NCBI GenBank assembly: GCA_017624235.1 | Contig: JAGANL010000051.1 | Coordinates: forward strand, 1-64,000 | Origin: Lachnospiraceae bacterium | GTDB lineage: Bacteria > Bacillota > Clostridia > Lachnospirales > Lachnospiraceae | Length of the DNA stretch: 64,000 nt | Reading direction: 5' to 3' | Shown: positions 16,425-25,190 of the stretch, piece by piece | Numbering within the stretch: position 1 is the stretch's first letter | Layout: each line of letters opens with the position of its first letter | Position numbers and translations under genes: made by a program | Notes under the pieces: model-generated | What the model saw: only the letters and a program-made list of their open reading frames with translations | Databases searched by the model: none | Told to the model about the DNA's origin: nothing

Positions 16425-17154
16425 CTTGATACCCTCTCTTCGTAATCAGCCTGCCATCTGTGATTTCAGAGCCTGCATTTCCGATAAAAACTGTTGTAAA
16501 CATGTTGACTTCCCTGTCCCGCAATTCCTTTAAGGTACAGGTCACAGCCTTCGTTCCTTCCCGGCCGATATTTTCCACATAGCCACAGGCCCGTTCTCCT
16601 TCCAGAAAGCGTAGTAAAATATCACAGGCTCGTTTCAGATAATCCTTCCGTTTATGGCTGGACGGATTATAAATAGCAATTGCAAAATCCCCCTCTGCTG
16701 CCGCAATCAATCTCTTTTCAATTTTCTCCCAGGGGGTCAGAAGGTCACTTAAGCTGATAACACAGAAATCATGATTTAACGGCGCCCCAAGGACTGCTGC
16801 TCCGCTGCATGCCGCCGTAATGCCCGGCAGCACGACAAGCTCCGTCTCCGGGTGTTTCTTCCCTATCTCGTACATGAGGGATGCCATTCCATAAATGCCT
16901 GCATCCCCGCTGCAGATAAGAGAAACCCGCTTGCCCTTTGCTGCCTCTGTAAAGCAAAGCTCACACCGCTCCTTCTCCTGACGCATGGGAGTGGACAGCA
17001 TTTTCTTCCCCTGGAACCGTTCTCCCAGCAGGTTTAAATAGACCGTATAGCCGATGATGACATCCGACTGCTCTAAAGCCTGTAACGCCTCCCCCGTCAT
17101 CATGCTTTCCCTTCCCGGTCCCATACCGATGATATATATCTTATGCTTTTTCAA
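16390..17154 (-). CDS. cbiH: Cobalt-precorrin-3 C17-methyltransferase
   Basis: Ring-contracting methyltransferase of the anaerobic B12 pathway. The 254-residue protein has the tetrapyrrole methylase fold: IYIIGMGPGRESMMTGEA at the start, VSLICSGDAGIYGMASL (the SAM GDPxxY-like loop) near residue 70, and AIYNPSSHKRKDYL near residue 160, which is diagnostic for CbiH/CobJ. Starts with TTG at 17154. Its 5' end overlaps the end of cbiG by 14 bp and its 3' end overlaps the CbiJET gene. Confidence 0.95.
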   Translation of the reverse strand: MKKHKIYIIGMGPGRESMMTGEALQALEQSDVIIGYTVYLNLLGERFQGKKMLSTPMRQEKERCELCFTEAAKGKRVSLICSGDAGIYGMASLMYEIGKKHPETELVVLPGITAACSGAAVLGAPLNHDFCVISLSDLLTPWEKIEKRLIAAAEGDFAIAIYNPSSHKRKDYLKRACDILLRFLEGERACGYVENIGREGTKAVTCTLKELRDREVNMFTTVFIGNAGSEITDGRLITKRGYQVEEHTDLCRDN

Positions 17155-18262
17155 AATCTACCTTCCATTCCTTTCTGGCAATCGCAATCGTTATGCCATC
17201 CTCCGCATGCTTGCCATACACAAGCACTCCGTCCGGCCCTGCTGCCTTTAACGCTGCCCGCTCGCACACATTGTCTATCCCGACCTGCTCTTTCACAAAA
17301 TCCGACCCCTGGAACGCTCCCCTGACACCCTGTAATTCCTCCGCCGTATAGGTCAGAAACGGAAGCTTCTCCTTCCGGCTCCACGCCAGAAGTCCCGGTT
17401 CGTCTCTTTTTACATCAATCGAGGCAAGCGCTGCTGCCTGCATCACCGAAATCCCTTCCTGTTCCAAAGTCCGACAGATCAGAGCTTCTATTTTTGCGGC
17501 CTCCTTCCCTCTTCTGCACCCCATTCCGATGATATATTCCCTGGGCTTTAACAAAAGAGCCGTATCAAATTCCCGGTTTTCAGAAGTAATCACCACATCC
17601 ACCCGCTTTGCAGGCGGATAAGCCGTCATTTGGATGCCCTCCGGCAGCTTACCATCCTTCTCGCAATGCCCGGTTTCCACAGACACCGTAAGGCTCTGTC
17701 CGGCCAGTACTCTGGAGGATACTTTGGCAATTCCATCCGGATTCACAATCGAAAGTCCGTTTTTCTTTGCAAACAAATCTACGGCAAAGGCCCCGTTTAC
17801 GTCCGTTGCCGTCGTAATGACCGGTTCCGCCCCGGTGCTTCCGGCAATCCAGAGAGCCAGCTCATTGGCCCCTCCCACATGTCCGGACAAAATAGGAATC
17901 ACATATTGCCCCTTTTCATCCATCACAAGCACCGGACTATCGTGCAGCTTATCCGTCACATGGGGTGCGATTGCCCGAACGGCAATGCCGCAGGCCCCGA
18001 TAAAGAGAAGCGCGTTTTTCTGCTCCATCTGCTCCCCGGCCCATACCCCGATTCTTTCCGGGACAACCGAAACCTTCTGCTCCGTCCGACCGTTCGCGCC
18101 GGTCTTTTCCCCATAGTCTGCACATTTGGTAAACAGACGTACCGCTTTCGGATACCTCCCGTTTCCGTTTCCCGTTTTCTGAAGCTTTTCTTCTATTTTT
18201 TCAGAAAGTTTTACGGAAAGCCGTATTCCGTTTTCCGTAAAGCTGATGATGCTTAAATCCAT
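17141..18262 (-). CDS. cbiG: Cobalt-precorrin-5A hydrolase
   Basis: Opens the delta-lactone and releases acetaldehyde, the step that allows C1 methylation. Residues about 70-230 carry the CbiG core (GACGIAVRAIAPHVTDKL, then PILSGHVGGANELALWIAG). Residues about 235-370 are the separate C-terminal CbiG domain (YIIGMGCRRGKEAAKIEAL) shared with CobE. At 373 residues it is the usual two-domain form. It lies six bases behind cbiF and overlaps cbiH. Confidence 0.94.
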   Translation of the reverse strand: MDLSIISFTENGIRLSVKLSEKIEEKLQKTGNGNGRYPKAVRLFTKCADYGEKTGANGRTEQKVSVVPERIGVWAGEQMEQKNALLFIGACGIAVRAIAPHVTDKLHDSPVLVMDEKGQYVIPILSGHVGGANELALWIAGSTGAEPVITTATDVNGAFAVDLFAKKNGLSIVNPDGIAKVSSRVLAGQSLTVSVETGHCEKDGKLPEGIQMTAYPPAKRVDVVITSENREFDTALLLKPREYIIGMGCRRGKEAAKIEALICRTLEQEGISVMQAAALASIDVKRDEPGLLAWSRKEKLPFLTYTAEELQGVRGAFQGSDFVKEQVGIDNVCERAALKAAGPDGVLVYGKHAEDGITIAIARKEWKVDFEKA

Positions 18263-18267
18263 ATTCG

Positions 18268-19029
18268 CTACTCTTCCTTTGCCCGGCGAAATTCTGTGGA
18301 AAAATCGGCTGCGTACAATCTGGATTTCTGATAATGCTGATGGGTGAGCACATCTCCGACCAGTACCAGCGCCGTTTTGGTAATACCATGCTCTGCCGCC
18401 GTTGTACAGAGTGTTTCAATCGTACAGAGATAGGCCTCTTCCTCCGGCCATGTCGCCTTATAGACCAGTGCCGCCGGTGTATGCCTGTCATATCCCCCGG
18501 CTGTCAGCCTCTCACTCAGCTCCTTCAGCATCCCGGTACTCAGATAGATTGCCATGGATGCCTGATGTGCCGCAAAGCTCTCTATGCTTTCCTTTTCCGG
18601 CACCTTCGTTCTTCCTTCCATCCTTGTAATAATCAGGGATTGGGAAATTCCGGGCAGAGTATATTCCAGATTCAGGGATGCCGCTGCCCCAAAGCAGGCA
18701 CTGACGCCCGGACAGCTCTCATAGGAAATTCCCAGCCTGTCCAGTTCATCCATCTGCTCTCTCACGGCTCCGTAAATGCTCGGTTCCCCCGTATGGAGCC
18801 TGACCACAGTCTTCCCTGCCGTTTCCGCCTGCTGCATGATCTCCAATACCTCCTCCAGGGTCAGCCTTGCACTGTCATGCAGCTCACAATCCTTTCCGGC
18901 ATAGCCTAACAGCTCCGGATTCACCAGTGAGCCTGCATATATAATCACATCCGCCTTCTGTAACAGCCGCATCCCGCGAACCGTTATCAAATCTACTGCC
19001 CCTGTTCCTGCTCCAACAAAGTAAACCAA
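18268..19029 (-). CDS. cbiF: Cobalt-precorrin-4 C11-methyltransferase
   Basis: SAM-dependent methyltransferase of 253 residues. VYFVGAGTGAVDLITVRG at the N-terminus, VVRLHTGEPSIYGAVREQ (SAM loop) and ESCPGVSACFGAAASL are typical of CbiF/CobM. Start is TTG at 19029 with a strong GGAGG six bases upstream, so the TTG call is well supported. It overlaps the end of cbiD by 37 bp. Acts in the cytoplasm after CbiH and before CbiG. Confidence 0.95.
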   Translation of the reverse strand: MVYFVGAGTGAVDLITVRGMRLLQKADVIIYAGSLVNPELLGYAGKDCELHDSARLTLEEVLEIMQQAETAGKTVVRLHTGEPSIYGAVREQMDELDRLGISYESCPGVSACFGAAASLNLEYTLPGISQSLIITRMEGRTKVPEKESIESFAAHQASMAIYLSTGMLKELSERLTAGGYDRHTPAALVYKATWPEEEAYLCTIETLCTTAAEHGITKTALVLVGDVLTHQHYQKSRLYAADFSTEFRRAKEE

Positions 19030-20099
19030 TCTGCCGCCTCCTTACTTTTTGCCAGTTCTCCAAATTCATTTGCATATAAGATACAGTCCACCTGAAGCCT
19101 TCCTCCGGCACGCTTTTCCAGATAATAACATATGCGTTCCACCGTATATTCCATAACGGGCTGTAACTTTCCGCATTCCTCCAGAATATGCACCGCTTCC
19201 TCTGTCGTGACACAGGCAAACAGCCTGCGGATTCGTTCCGAGTCTGCGTGCTCTCTTAAGGCAAAAGCAGCCAACAGCTCCATTCTGCAGTCTGCTTCCT
19301 TCGAGTGGGTATTCATAATGCCGCCTGCCACCTTGATGAGCTTCCCGATGTGTCCGGTCAAAAGCAGCCTGGAAAAACCAAGCTCTACCGCCATATCGAC
19401 TGTCTCTCCGATAAAATTACTGCATTTTATACTCCTGTCCAAATCATAGCCATAGGTTCTTTTCATAAAATCCTGGCCATAATTGCCGGGAGAAACCGCC
19501 GCGTAGGAAAAGCCCTGTGCCCGCCTTTGGTTCAGCTCCACCCGAATCGTATCCAAAATCGCCTGACTGCTCATCGGCTCTACGATTCCGCTTGTCCCCA
19601 GAATCGAAATGCCGCCCACAATTCCGAGTCTGGGATTGAAGGTCTGTGCGGCCAGCCGTTCTCCCTCCGGCACGAAAATTTCCACCTTTAAGCCGCCCTG
19701 ATAATCCACCAGTCCGCAGACCTGCCGAACCTCCCTCTCAATCATCTGTCTTGGAATATGATTGATAGCCGCATTTCCGACAGGCTGGTCAAGCCCCGGC
19801 TTCGTCACTCTGCCGACTCCGATTCCGCCTTCCACCTCGAACCCCTGTCTGCCTCCATAGGAAACCTTCGCATAAATGAGTGTTCCGGTCGTAATATCCG
19901 GGTCATCCCCGCCATCCTTCTTCACGGCACAGCTCACCTCGGCTTCGGTGCGGTGAATGTCCAAAAGCTGCGCCGTATAAGCGATTCCCTTTGGTGTCTC
20001 TATGGTAATCTCTGCTTTTCTTCTGCCTGTCAGAAGCATATAAGCGGCTGCCTTTGCCGCTGCTGCCGCACAGCTTCCCGTGGTAAATCCATATCGCAT
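18993..20099 (-). CDS. cbiD: Cobalt-precorrin-5B C1-methyltransferase
   Basis: Methylates C1 of the contracted ring with SAM. The N-terminal signature YGFTTGSCAAAAAKAAAYM and the central NFIGETVDMAVELGFSRLLL and GHIGKLIKVAGGIMNTHS segments are diagnostic. I start it at the ATG at 20099, which has GGAGGG about eight bases upstream. An ATG six codons earlier lacks any site. Between this gene and cbiC 35 bp are untranslated. Length 368 residues, normal for the family. Confidence 0.95.
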   Translation of the reverse strand: MRYGFTTGSCAAAAAKAAAYMLLTGRRKAEITIETPKGIAYTAQLLDIHRTEAEVSCAVKKDGGDDPDITTGTLIYAKVSYGGRQGFEVEGGIGVGRVTKPGLDQPVGNAAINHIPRQMIEREVRQVCGLVDYQGGLKVEIFVPEGERLAAQTFNPRLGIVGGISILGTSGIVEPMSSQAILDTIRVELNQRRAQGFSYAAVSPGNYGQDFMKRTYGYDLDRSIKCSNFIGETVDMAVELGFSRLLLTGHIGKLIKVAGGIMNTHSKEADCRMELLAAFALREHADSERIRRLFACVTTEEAVHILEECGKLQPVMEYTVERICYYLEKRAGGRLQVDCILYANEFGELAKSKEAADWFTLLEQEQGQ

Positions 20100-20134
20100 C
20101 CTTACACCCTCCCGCATGCTGTGTCTCCCGCCGC

Positions 20135-20788
20135 CTATCGTGTCAGCTCATACAACAAGGCATTGCATATCGCTGCTGCCACATTGCTTCCGCCCTTTCT
20201 GCCGCGGTTGATGATATAGGGAACCTCCGTTTTTAAAATCAGTTCCTTGGAAGCCTCCACGTTGACGAAGCCTACCGGAACCCCTATGATAAATGCCGGA
20301 CGCCAGTCCTCCTCCTGCATCATTTCCGAAATCCTGATCAGCGCAGTCGGTGCATTTCCGATGGCAAAAATCACCGGCTTTTCTATGCTTCTGGCCCTTT
20401 CCATGCTGACCGCTGCCCTGGTGATGCCGCGCTCCCCTGCCAGTCTGGCCACCTCTGCATCGGCCATAAAGCAATGCACCTCTCCTCCCAGACGTGCCAG
20501 TGCCTTCTTATTGATACCGGCCATTGCCATATTGGTATCCGTAACAATATCAGCTCCCCTGAAAAGAAGCTCCCTGGCAATCGCCGGGGCATTCTCGGAA
20601 TAGGTCATGGTATCCGCATATTCAAAATCCGCACTGGTATGGATGACCCGCTTCGTAATCATCTCCTCTTCTGCTGGAAGGATGATCCCCCTCCTTTGCA
20701 GTTCCTCCGAAATCATTTCAAAGCTCCTCTTTTCAATCTCTTCCGGTTTCAAATGCTCTATTTTGCTCATCCGCTCCACTCTATCCAT
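20135..20788 (-). CDS. cbiC: Cobalt-precorrin-8 methylmutase
   Basis: Moves the methyl group from C11 to C12 to give cobyrinate. The catalytic His is in VIHTSADFEYADTM (about residue 50). Further family blocks are VTDTNMAMAGINKKAL and IGVPVGFVNVEASKE, which bind the corrin. 217 residues with a short N-terminal extension; ATG at 20788 overlaps the stop of cobD by eight bases, and a second ATG six codons in has its own GGAG, so either may be used. Confidence 0.95.
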   Translation of the reverse strand: MDRVERMSKIEHLKPEEIEKRSFEMISEELQRRGIILPAEEEMITKRVIHTSADFEYADTMTYSENAPAIARELLFRGADIVTDTNMAMAGINKKALARLGGEVHCFMADAEVARLAGERGITRAAVSMERARSIEKPVIFAIGNAPTALIRISEMMQEEDWRPAFIIGVPVGFVNVEASKELILKTEVPYIINRGRKGGSNVAAAICNALLYELTR

Positions 20789-21812
20789 AGATTTCTCCCA
20801 TCTCCTTCAGTAACGTCTCATTTTCCGCCCGGCCTTTGACCGCAATCCGATAGAAGCCCTTTGACAATCCCCTGAAATTCTCACAGTCCCGGATCAGGAT
20901 TCCTCTTTTCAGCAAGTCCGCATACCAATCCTGTTTGCTGTATACCAAAAGGAAATTTGCCTCCCCTTCAAAGACAGTCATTCCATACTGCTTCAGCCCA
21001 TCCGCCAGAAACTGCCGTTCCTTTCGGATATACTCTGCCGTTTTACGAAGAAACTCTTCCTGCTTTGCGCAAGCCGCTCCAGCCGCCTGCGCAAAGCCGG
21101 AAACGTTCCACTCCGGGAGCTGTCTTTGCAGCTTACCAAGAAGCTGTCTGTTGCTGCAGACCAGATACCCCAGCCTCACCCCCGGAATGGAAAAGCTTTT
21201 GGTAAAGGCTCTGACCAGAATCAGATTGTCAAATGCTCCGATGTCACCCAGCATGGAAACATCTCCACTGCAAAACTCGATAAAGCACTCGTCCAACAGA
21301 ATGACGATTCCCCGGTCTCTACAATGAATGCACAGGGCTTTTAACATGTCTCCCGGAATCACCTTCCCGGTCGGATTGTTCGGATTGGCCAGAAACAGCA
21401 GCCCCACGTCCTCTGTCAAAAGAGAAAAAAGATCTTCCCGCGGGCAGAAGCCCTCTTCTTCTCTTGTCTCATAATAAAGGATTTCTCCGTCCACTGCTCC
21501 TGCCGCATACTCGTATCCATAAAACGACGGCACCAGAATCACGGTCTTTTCCGGCCGGATTGCATGGACGGCAGCCAGAAAAAGCTCCGATGCCCCGTTT
21601 CCAAACAGCAGAAATTGTTCCGGTACATCCAGCATACCGCTGACTGCTTTCTTTAACCTCCGGGCCGTGATATCCGGGTATCTGCTGCAGTTCTTCACGG
21701 CCTCATGCAAAGCGGCTTCTACGTCCTCCGGCATGCCCAGAGGATTGATATTCACAGAAAAATCGATTTTCACCCGATTCCGGTAGACATCTCCGCCATG
21801 AATCCCTTCCAT
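20781..21812 (-). CDS. cobD: L-threonine-O-3-phosphate decarboxylase (CobD type)
   Basis: PLP enzyme of the class I/II aminotransferase fold that makes (R)-1-amino-2-propanol phosphate, the linker of the nucleotide loop. HGGDVYRNRVKIDFSVNINP at the N-terminus is characteristic of CobD/HisC-like enzymes in B12 operons. LANPNNPTGK binds the cofactor; the Schiff-base Lys is in RAFTKSFSIPGVRLGY. 343 residues. It lies between cbiB and cbiC, whose products act on its product and on the corrin ring. A second, similar enzyme is encoded at 55561-56673 outside the operon. Confidence 0.9.
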   Translation of the reverse strand: MEGIHGGDVYRNRVKIDFSVNINPLGMPEDVEAALHEAVKNCSRYPDITARRLKKAVSGMLDVPEQFLLFGNGASELFLAAVHAIRPEKTVILVPSFYGYEYAAGAVDGEILYYETREEEGFCPREDLFSLLTEDVGLLFLANPNNPTGKVIPGDMLKALCIHCRDRGIVILLDECFIEFCSGDVSMLGDIGAFDNLILVRAFTKSFSIPGVRLGYLVCSNRQLLGKLQRQLPEWNVSGFAQAAGAACAKQEEFLRKTAEYIRKERQFLADGLKQYGMTVFEGEANFLLVYSKQDWYADLLKRGILIRDCENFRGLSKGFYRIAVKGRAENETLLKEMGEIYG

Positions 21813-21861
21813 TCCGACAACCTAACCTTTCCGATGCGGCCTATTCCTTTGCCGTACCTTT

Positions 21862-22839
21862 CTATCCCTTATAAAACAGCAGTAAAAGCATCAGACATAA
21901 GCCCTCACTCAGCCATGCGGTCAGATACATCAGGCGGTTCGTACGCCGGATGTCTTCCGCTTCTGCCTTACGCAGAGCATCCCCAATATGAGGCTTCTTT
22001 ACCACCCTGCCAAAATAACGGGCATCTCCCGCAAGCTGAATCCCCAATGCCCCGGCGCATACCGATTCCGTTTGCGCGGAATTGGGGCTGGCATGCTTCC
22101 TGTGATCCCTACGGTAGATGTAAAAAGCTCTCTTCCCCGAAAAGTCTTTCCCTCCCAGAAAGGATACCGCAATCATCAAATATGCACTGATTCTGGACGG
22201 AAGGAAATTCACAAAATCATCCAGTCTTGCTGCAGCCCTGCCAAAATGCAGATATTTGTCATTCTTATATCCAATCATGGAATCCATCGTATTGATTGCT
22301 TTATACAAAAAACCCAATACAGGTCCTCCCAATGCCGTATAAAGCATCGGAGCAATCACCCCGTCCGAGGTATTCTCTGCCACGGTTTCGACCGCTGCCC
22401 TTATGACCCCTTCCTCATCCAGACATTCCGTATCCCTTCCGACGATATAAGAAACCGCCATTCTGGCTTCCTCCAGCGTTCCCTCCCGAAGGGCTCTGTA
22501 GACCTTCATACTTTCTACCCGCAGACATTTTGCCGCCAGAATCTGATAGGTCATGACGGTTTCCACAGCCACTCCCACACAGGGATGTAGCTGATAAGTA
22601 AGAAACAGCATAAGCCAGACCGTCAGAAGCGTACTGACACATACGATACCTGCCAGTATCCTGCCCTGCCAAAGCTCCCTTTTCTCATTTTTCTCCTGTC
22701 CTGCATCCCTGAGACCTTTTTCCAGCCTTGCGATCAAACCTCCCATCAGCCGGATGGGATGCGGCAGCCAGACGGGATCACCACACAAAAGATCCAATAC
22801 AAAGCCTGCCAAAAATGCTACGATATGATAGCTCATCAT
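21862..22839 (-). CDS. cbiB: Adenosylcobinamide-phosphate synthase
   Basis: Integral membrane enzyme that attaches aminopropanol phosphate to adenosylcobyric acid. It has four to five predicted helices. Hallmarks: DLLCGDPVWLPHPIRLMG at the N-terminus, YIVGRDTECLDEEGVIRA and ENTSDGVIAPMLYTALGGPV in the middle. The C-terminal part with DARYFGRVVKKPHIGD is also standard. 325 residues. Flanked by cobC and cobD. Confidence 0.95.
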   Translation of the reverse strand: MMSYHIVAFLAGFVLDLLCGDPVWLPHPIRLMGGLIARLEKGLRDAGQEKNEKRELWQGRILAGIVCVSTLLTVWLMLFLTYQLHPCVGVAVETVMTYQILAAKCLRVESMKVYRALREGTLEEARMAVSYIVGRDTECLDEEGVIRAAVETVAENTSDGVIAPMLYTALGGPVLGFLYKAINTMDSMIGYKNDKYLHFGRAAARLDDFVNFLPSRISAYLMIAVSFLGGKDFSGKRAFYIYRRDHRKHASPNSAQTESVCAGALGIQLAGDARYFGRVVKKPHIGDALRKAEAEDIRRTNRLMYLTAWLSEGLCLMLLLLFYKG

Positions 22840-22860
22840 GTCAAAAAACTCCCTTTTTCA

Positions 22861-23493
22861 CTACAGCCTTTCGATATCCGTCAGATATATGCCGTCTTCC
22901 GAGCAAAAGCCGGTACAAAGATACCCCCTTGCATTTGCAGCCTGATAATCAAAATAATCTCCGCCGCCATACCGGCTTAACAGCGCCATAATCGTACCGC
23001 CATGCACAATCATTCCCAGGGTTTCCTGTAGCTTGTCCCCCTTCTGCCTTCGCTCTGTCTCCCGGATGCAATCCAGCATCCTTTGAAACCCTTTTTCACA
23101 GCGTAAGATAAACGCTTCTCTGCTCTCTCCCTCCGGGAACGGGCACGTGCCACCACAATCAATCCATGCCTGATACCGCGTATCCCCTGAAAGCTCCCTG
23201 TAATTCTTCCCTTCAAATGCTCCGAAATCCATCTCCGTCCATTCTTCCACCAGAACGGGCTGCCTGTTCGGATAAAGGATTTCTGCTGTCTGTATACACC
23301 GCTTCATAGGGCTTACAAACAGGTGATCCACTGGAGGATAATACTGCTCCCGTTGGTATTGAAGCAATTCCTCTCTTCCCTTTTCGCAAAGTCCTTCATC
23401 CGTTTTTCCCAGATATCGATGCTCCAGATTGGACTTTGCAGCTCCATGTCGTATCATCACAATTGTTATTTTATTCTCTGACCGATTCCGCAT
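22861..23493 (-). CDS. cobC: Histidine phosphatase, probable alpha-ribazole phosphatase
   Basis: A 210-residue member of the phosphoglycerate mutase-like branch. The phosphorylated His is in VMIRHGAAKSNLEHRYLG (RHG motif), and the second His is in MIVHGGTIMALL. In a cobalamin operon this family removes the phosphate of alpha-ribazole-5'-phosphate or adenosylcobalamin-5'-phosphate. Its 5' end overlaps the CobU-like gene by 28 bp. Confidence 0.85.
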   Translation of the reverse strand: MRNRSENKITIVMIRHGAAKSNLEHRYLGKTDEGLCEKGREELLQYQREQYYPPVDHLFVSPMKRCIQTAEILYPNRQPVLVEEWTEMDFGAFEGKNYRELSGDTRYQAWIDCGGTCPFPEGESREAFILRCEKGFQRMLDCIRETERRQKGDKLQETLGMIVHGGTIMALLSRYGGGDYFDYQAANARGYLCTGFCSEDGIYLTDIERL

Positions 23494-23849
23494 ATCACAC
23501 GCTCTACCTCTTCCGCCTGTTTTGCAAGCTCCACCAGGATTCTTCCTGTCCGCTCCCGGTATTCTCTCTCAAATGCCTCCATCGGTACGATACCGTTCCC
23601 GATTTCATCACTGATGACCACACAGTCCTGACACCGATTCAAAAACAGTTGTATTTCTTTTTCCGGGCATCCACCATTTTTCATACGTTCCTTCACCCAG
23701 TTATGAAAGTGATTCATAACAACTGTTTTTCCCTGCTCTTCTGTATGCTCCGGTATTTCACCGTCATAGATTTGACAGGCTTCCCGGCCGTATTTTTGCA
23801 GCACATAGTCTAATTTTCCCTGCGCGTATCCGCCAAGCACCAGTTTCAT
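23466..23849 (-). CDS. CobU-like protein, second short copy
   Basis: A 127-residue protein related to CobU. It keeps the C-terminal guanylyltransferase-like block VVISDEIGNGIVPMEAFERE and ends in VICGIGQRIK. Its P-loop is degenerate: GGYAQGKLDY has Leu where Ser or Thr should follow GK. Full CobU has about 180 residues, so the middle is shortened. Start at 23849 with AAGGAG upstream; a longer frame lacks a site. It lies between cobS and cobC and complements the other CobU at 24654-25190, which has a perfect P-loop. It may be a helper or regulatory subunit, or a decaying duplicate. Confidence 0.75.
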   Translation of the reverse strand: MKLVLGGYAQGKLDYVLQKYGREACQIYDGEIPEHTEEQGKTVVMNHFHNWVKERMKNGGCPEKEIQLFLNRCQDCVVISDEIGNGIVPMEAFEREYRERTGRILVELAKQAEEVERVICGIGQRIK

Positions 23850-23860
23850 TCTTTTTCTCC

Positions 23861-24631
23861 TTATCTGCAAAAAAGTATGTCCATAGCTGCTGCTGCTGCC
23901 AGCATGCCAGCTTCACAAAGCAGTACAAAACAGCCCGCGGTATCTCCCGTAATTCCGCCAAGCTCCTTTTTGGAGCGGTAATAATACCAGCCAAAGGTGC
24001 CAAAGGCAGCCGCCACAATAGCTACACCTCCCCAAACGGACTGAAACAGCATAAAGAGGATACAGCCTGCCCCCTGCACGTACAGAAGAGCTTTGACCCG
24101 TTTCTTCTGCGACCTGTCTGCGAACAGATAAAGCATTCCTTCTTTTTTGGCAGCCGGAAAGGACACAACGCTGATTCCGCTTAAGCAGCGTGCCAAAAAG
24201 AAGCCTCCACAGGCGATTCGCAAAAGCCTTTCATCCCGGATTTCCGAAAAGAATCCCAGATAGAGCAGTCCATACACAGCAAACATAATCACCGCAAAGG
24301 CTCCGATATGGGAATCCTTTAGAATTTCCAGTTTCCGTTCTCTCGGCTGATAGGAATGAAACGCATCCATCGTGTCCAGAAAGCCATCTGCATGAAACCC
24401 TCCGGTCAGAATCAGTGGAATGGCAGCTCCAATCACAGTATAGCATATTTCCCCGATCAAAAACCTTCTGCACAAAAAGTTCCACACATAAATGCCAATA
24501 CCAATGACCGCCCCTACCCAGGGAAAAAAGCAGAGCATATATCGCATATCCTCTTCCTTCCACTCAAATTGGGGAACCGGAATTTTGGAATAGATCGAAA
24601 ATGCAATCACAAGCGATTTTAAAATATACAT
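23861..24631 (-). CDS. cobS: Adenosylcobinamide-GDP ribazoletransferase
   Basis: Membrane enzyme that joins adenosylcobinamide-GDP and alpha-ribazole (phosphate). Several predicted helices; the acidic motif GGFHADGFLDTMDAFHS (about residue 68) and GAFAVIMFAVYGLLYLGFF are family hallmarks. 256 residues, full length. Encoded between cobU and the CobU-like gene, with 22- and 11-bp gaps. Confidence 0.95.
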   Translation of the reverse strand: MYILKSLVIAFSIYSKIPVPQFEWKEEDMRYMLCFFPWVGAVIGIGIYVWNFLCRRFLIGEICYTVIGAAIPLILTGGFHADGFLDTMDAFHSYQPRERKLEILKDSHIGAFAVIMFAVYGLLYLGFFSEIRDERLLRIACGGFFLARCLSGISVVSFPAAKKEGMLYLFADRSQKKRVKALLYVQGAGCILFMLFQSVWGGVAIVAAAFGTFGWYYYRSKKELGGITGDTAGCFVLLCEAGMLAAAAAMDILFCR

Positions 24632-24653
24632 TGTTGTACTGCCCCTTTCTCCC

Positions 24654-25190
24654 TCAGACTGCCTGAATGGTCACCGGAATACCTGCCACAACCTCGATTA
24701 CTTCATCCGCCAGAGCAGCAAGCTCTACATTCAGCCGTCCCATGGTATGGATGTACCTCATCGTAGCCTCCTCATAGCTTCTGCCATCCTCAAAGACATT
24801 GTTACTGACGACCACAAGATGTACCAGCTCTTCCTTCAGCACAGAAATCCCCTTCAGAATCTCTTCCACCACCTCTGCTTCCTCTCTCTGCCCTGACCTG
24901 GAAAACATCTCATTGGCGGTCAGATTTCCGATACATTCTAACAGCGCCGTTTTTTCTCCTGCCGCCATTTTCAGAACTGCATTCTGAATTTCCGTCGGCT
25001 GTTCGATGGTAGTAAATCCCTTATCCTTTCTCAGCCTGCGGTGTCTTTCCACCTTTCTTTGTCCTTCCTCATCATAGACCTGCATCGTTGCCAGATAATA
25101 CTTTCTTCTTCCCTCTGCCCGAGAAAGCAGATAGCTCTCTGCAAATGCCGACTTTCCACTCCCGCTTCCTCCATAAATCAATGTCATCAT
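24654..25190 (-). CDS. cobU: Adenosylcobinamide kinase / phosphate guanylyltransferase
   Basis: Phosphorylates adenosylcobinamide and transfers GMP. The P-loop is perfect (LIYGGSGSGKSAFAES, residues 4-19); KYYLATMQVYDEEGQRKVER carries the residues around the GMP-accepting His (HRRLR). The region that in classical CobU reads NEVGxGIVP is here NNVFEDGRSYEEATMRYIHT, so the guanylyltransferase-side motif is altered. 178 residues. The start overlaps the stop of cobT by four bases (ATGA). Confidence 0.88.
   Translation of the reverse strand: MMTLIYGGSGSGKSAFAESYLLSRAEGRRKYYLATMQVYDEEGQRKVERHRRLRKDKGFTTIEQPTEIQNAVLKMAAGEKTALLECIGNLTANEMFSRSGQREEAEVVEEILKGISVLKEELVHLVVVSNNVFEDGRSYEEATMRYIHTMGRLNVELAALADEVIEVVAGIPVTIQAV

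Noticed and set aside
23466-23849. Treating the short CobU-like gene as a pseudogene
   Set aside because: It has its own ribosome binding site, a complete frame that overlaps cobC in normal operon style, and a conserved motif block; a shortened functional protein is as likely.
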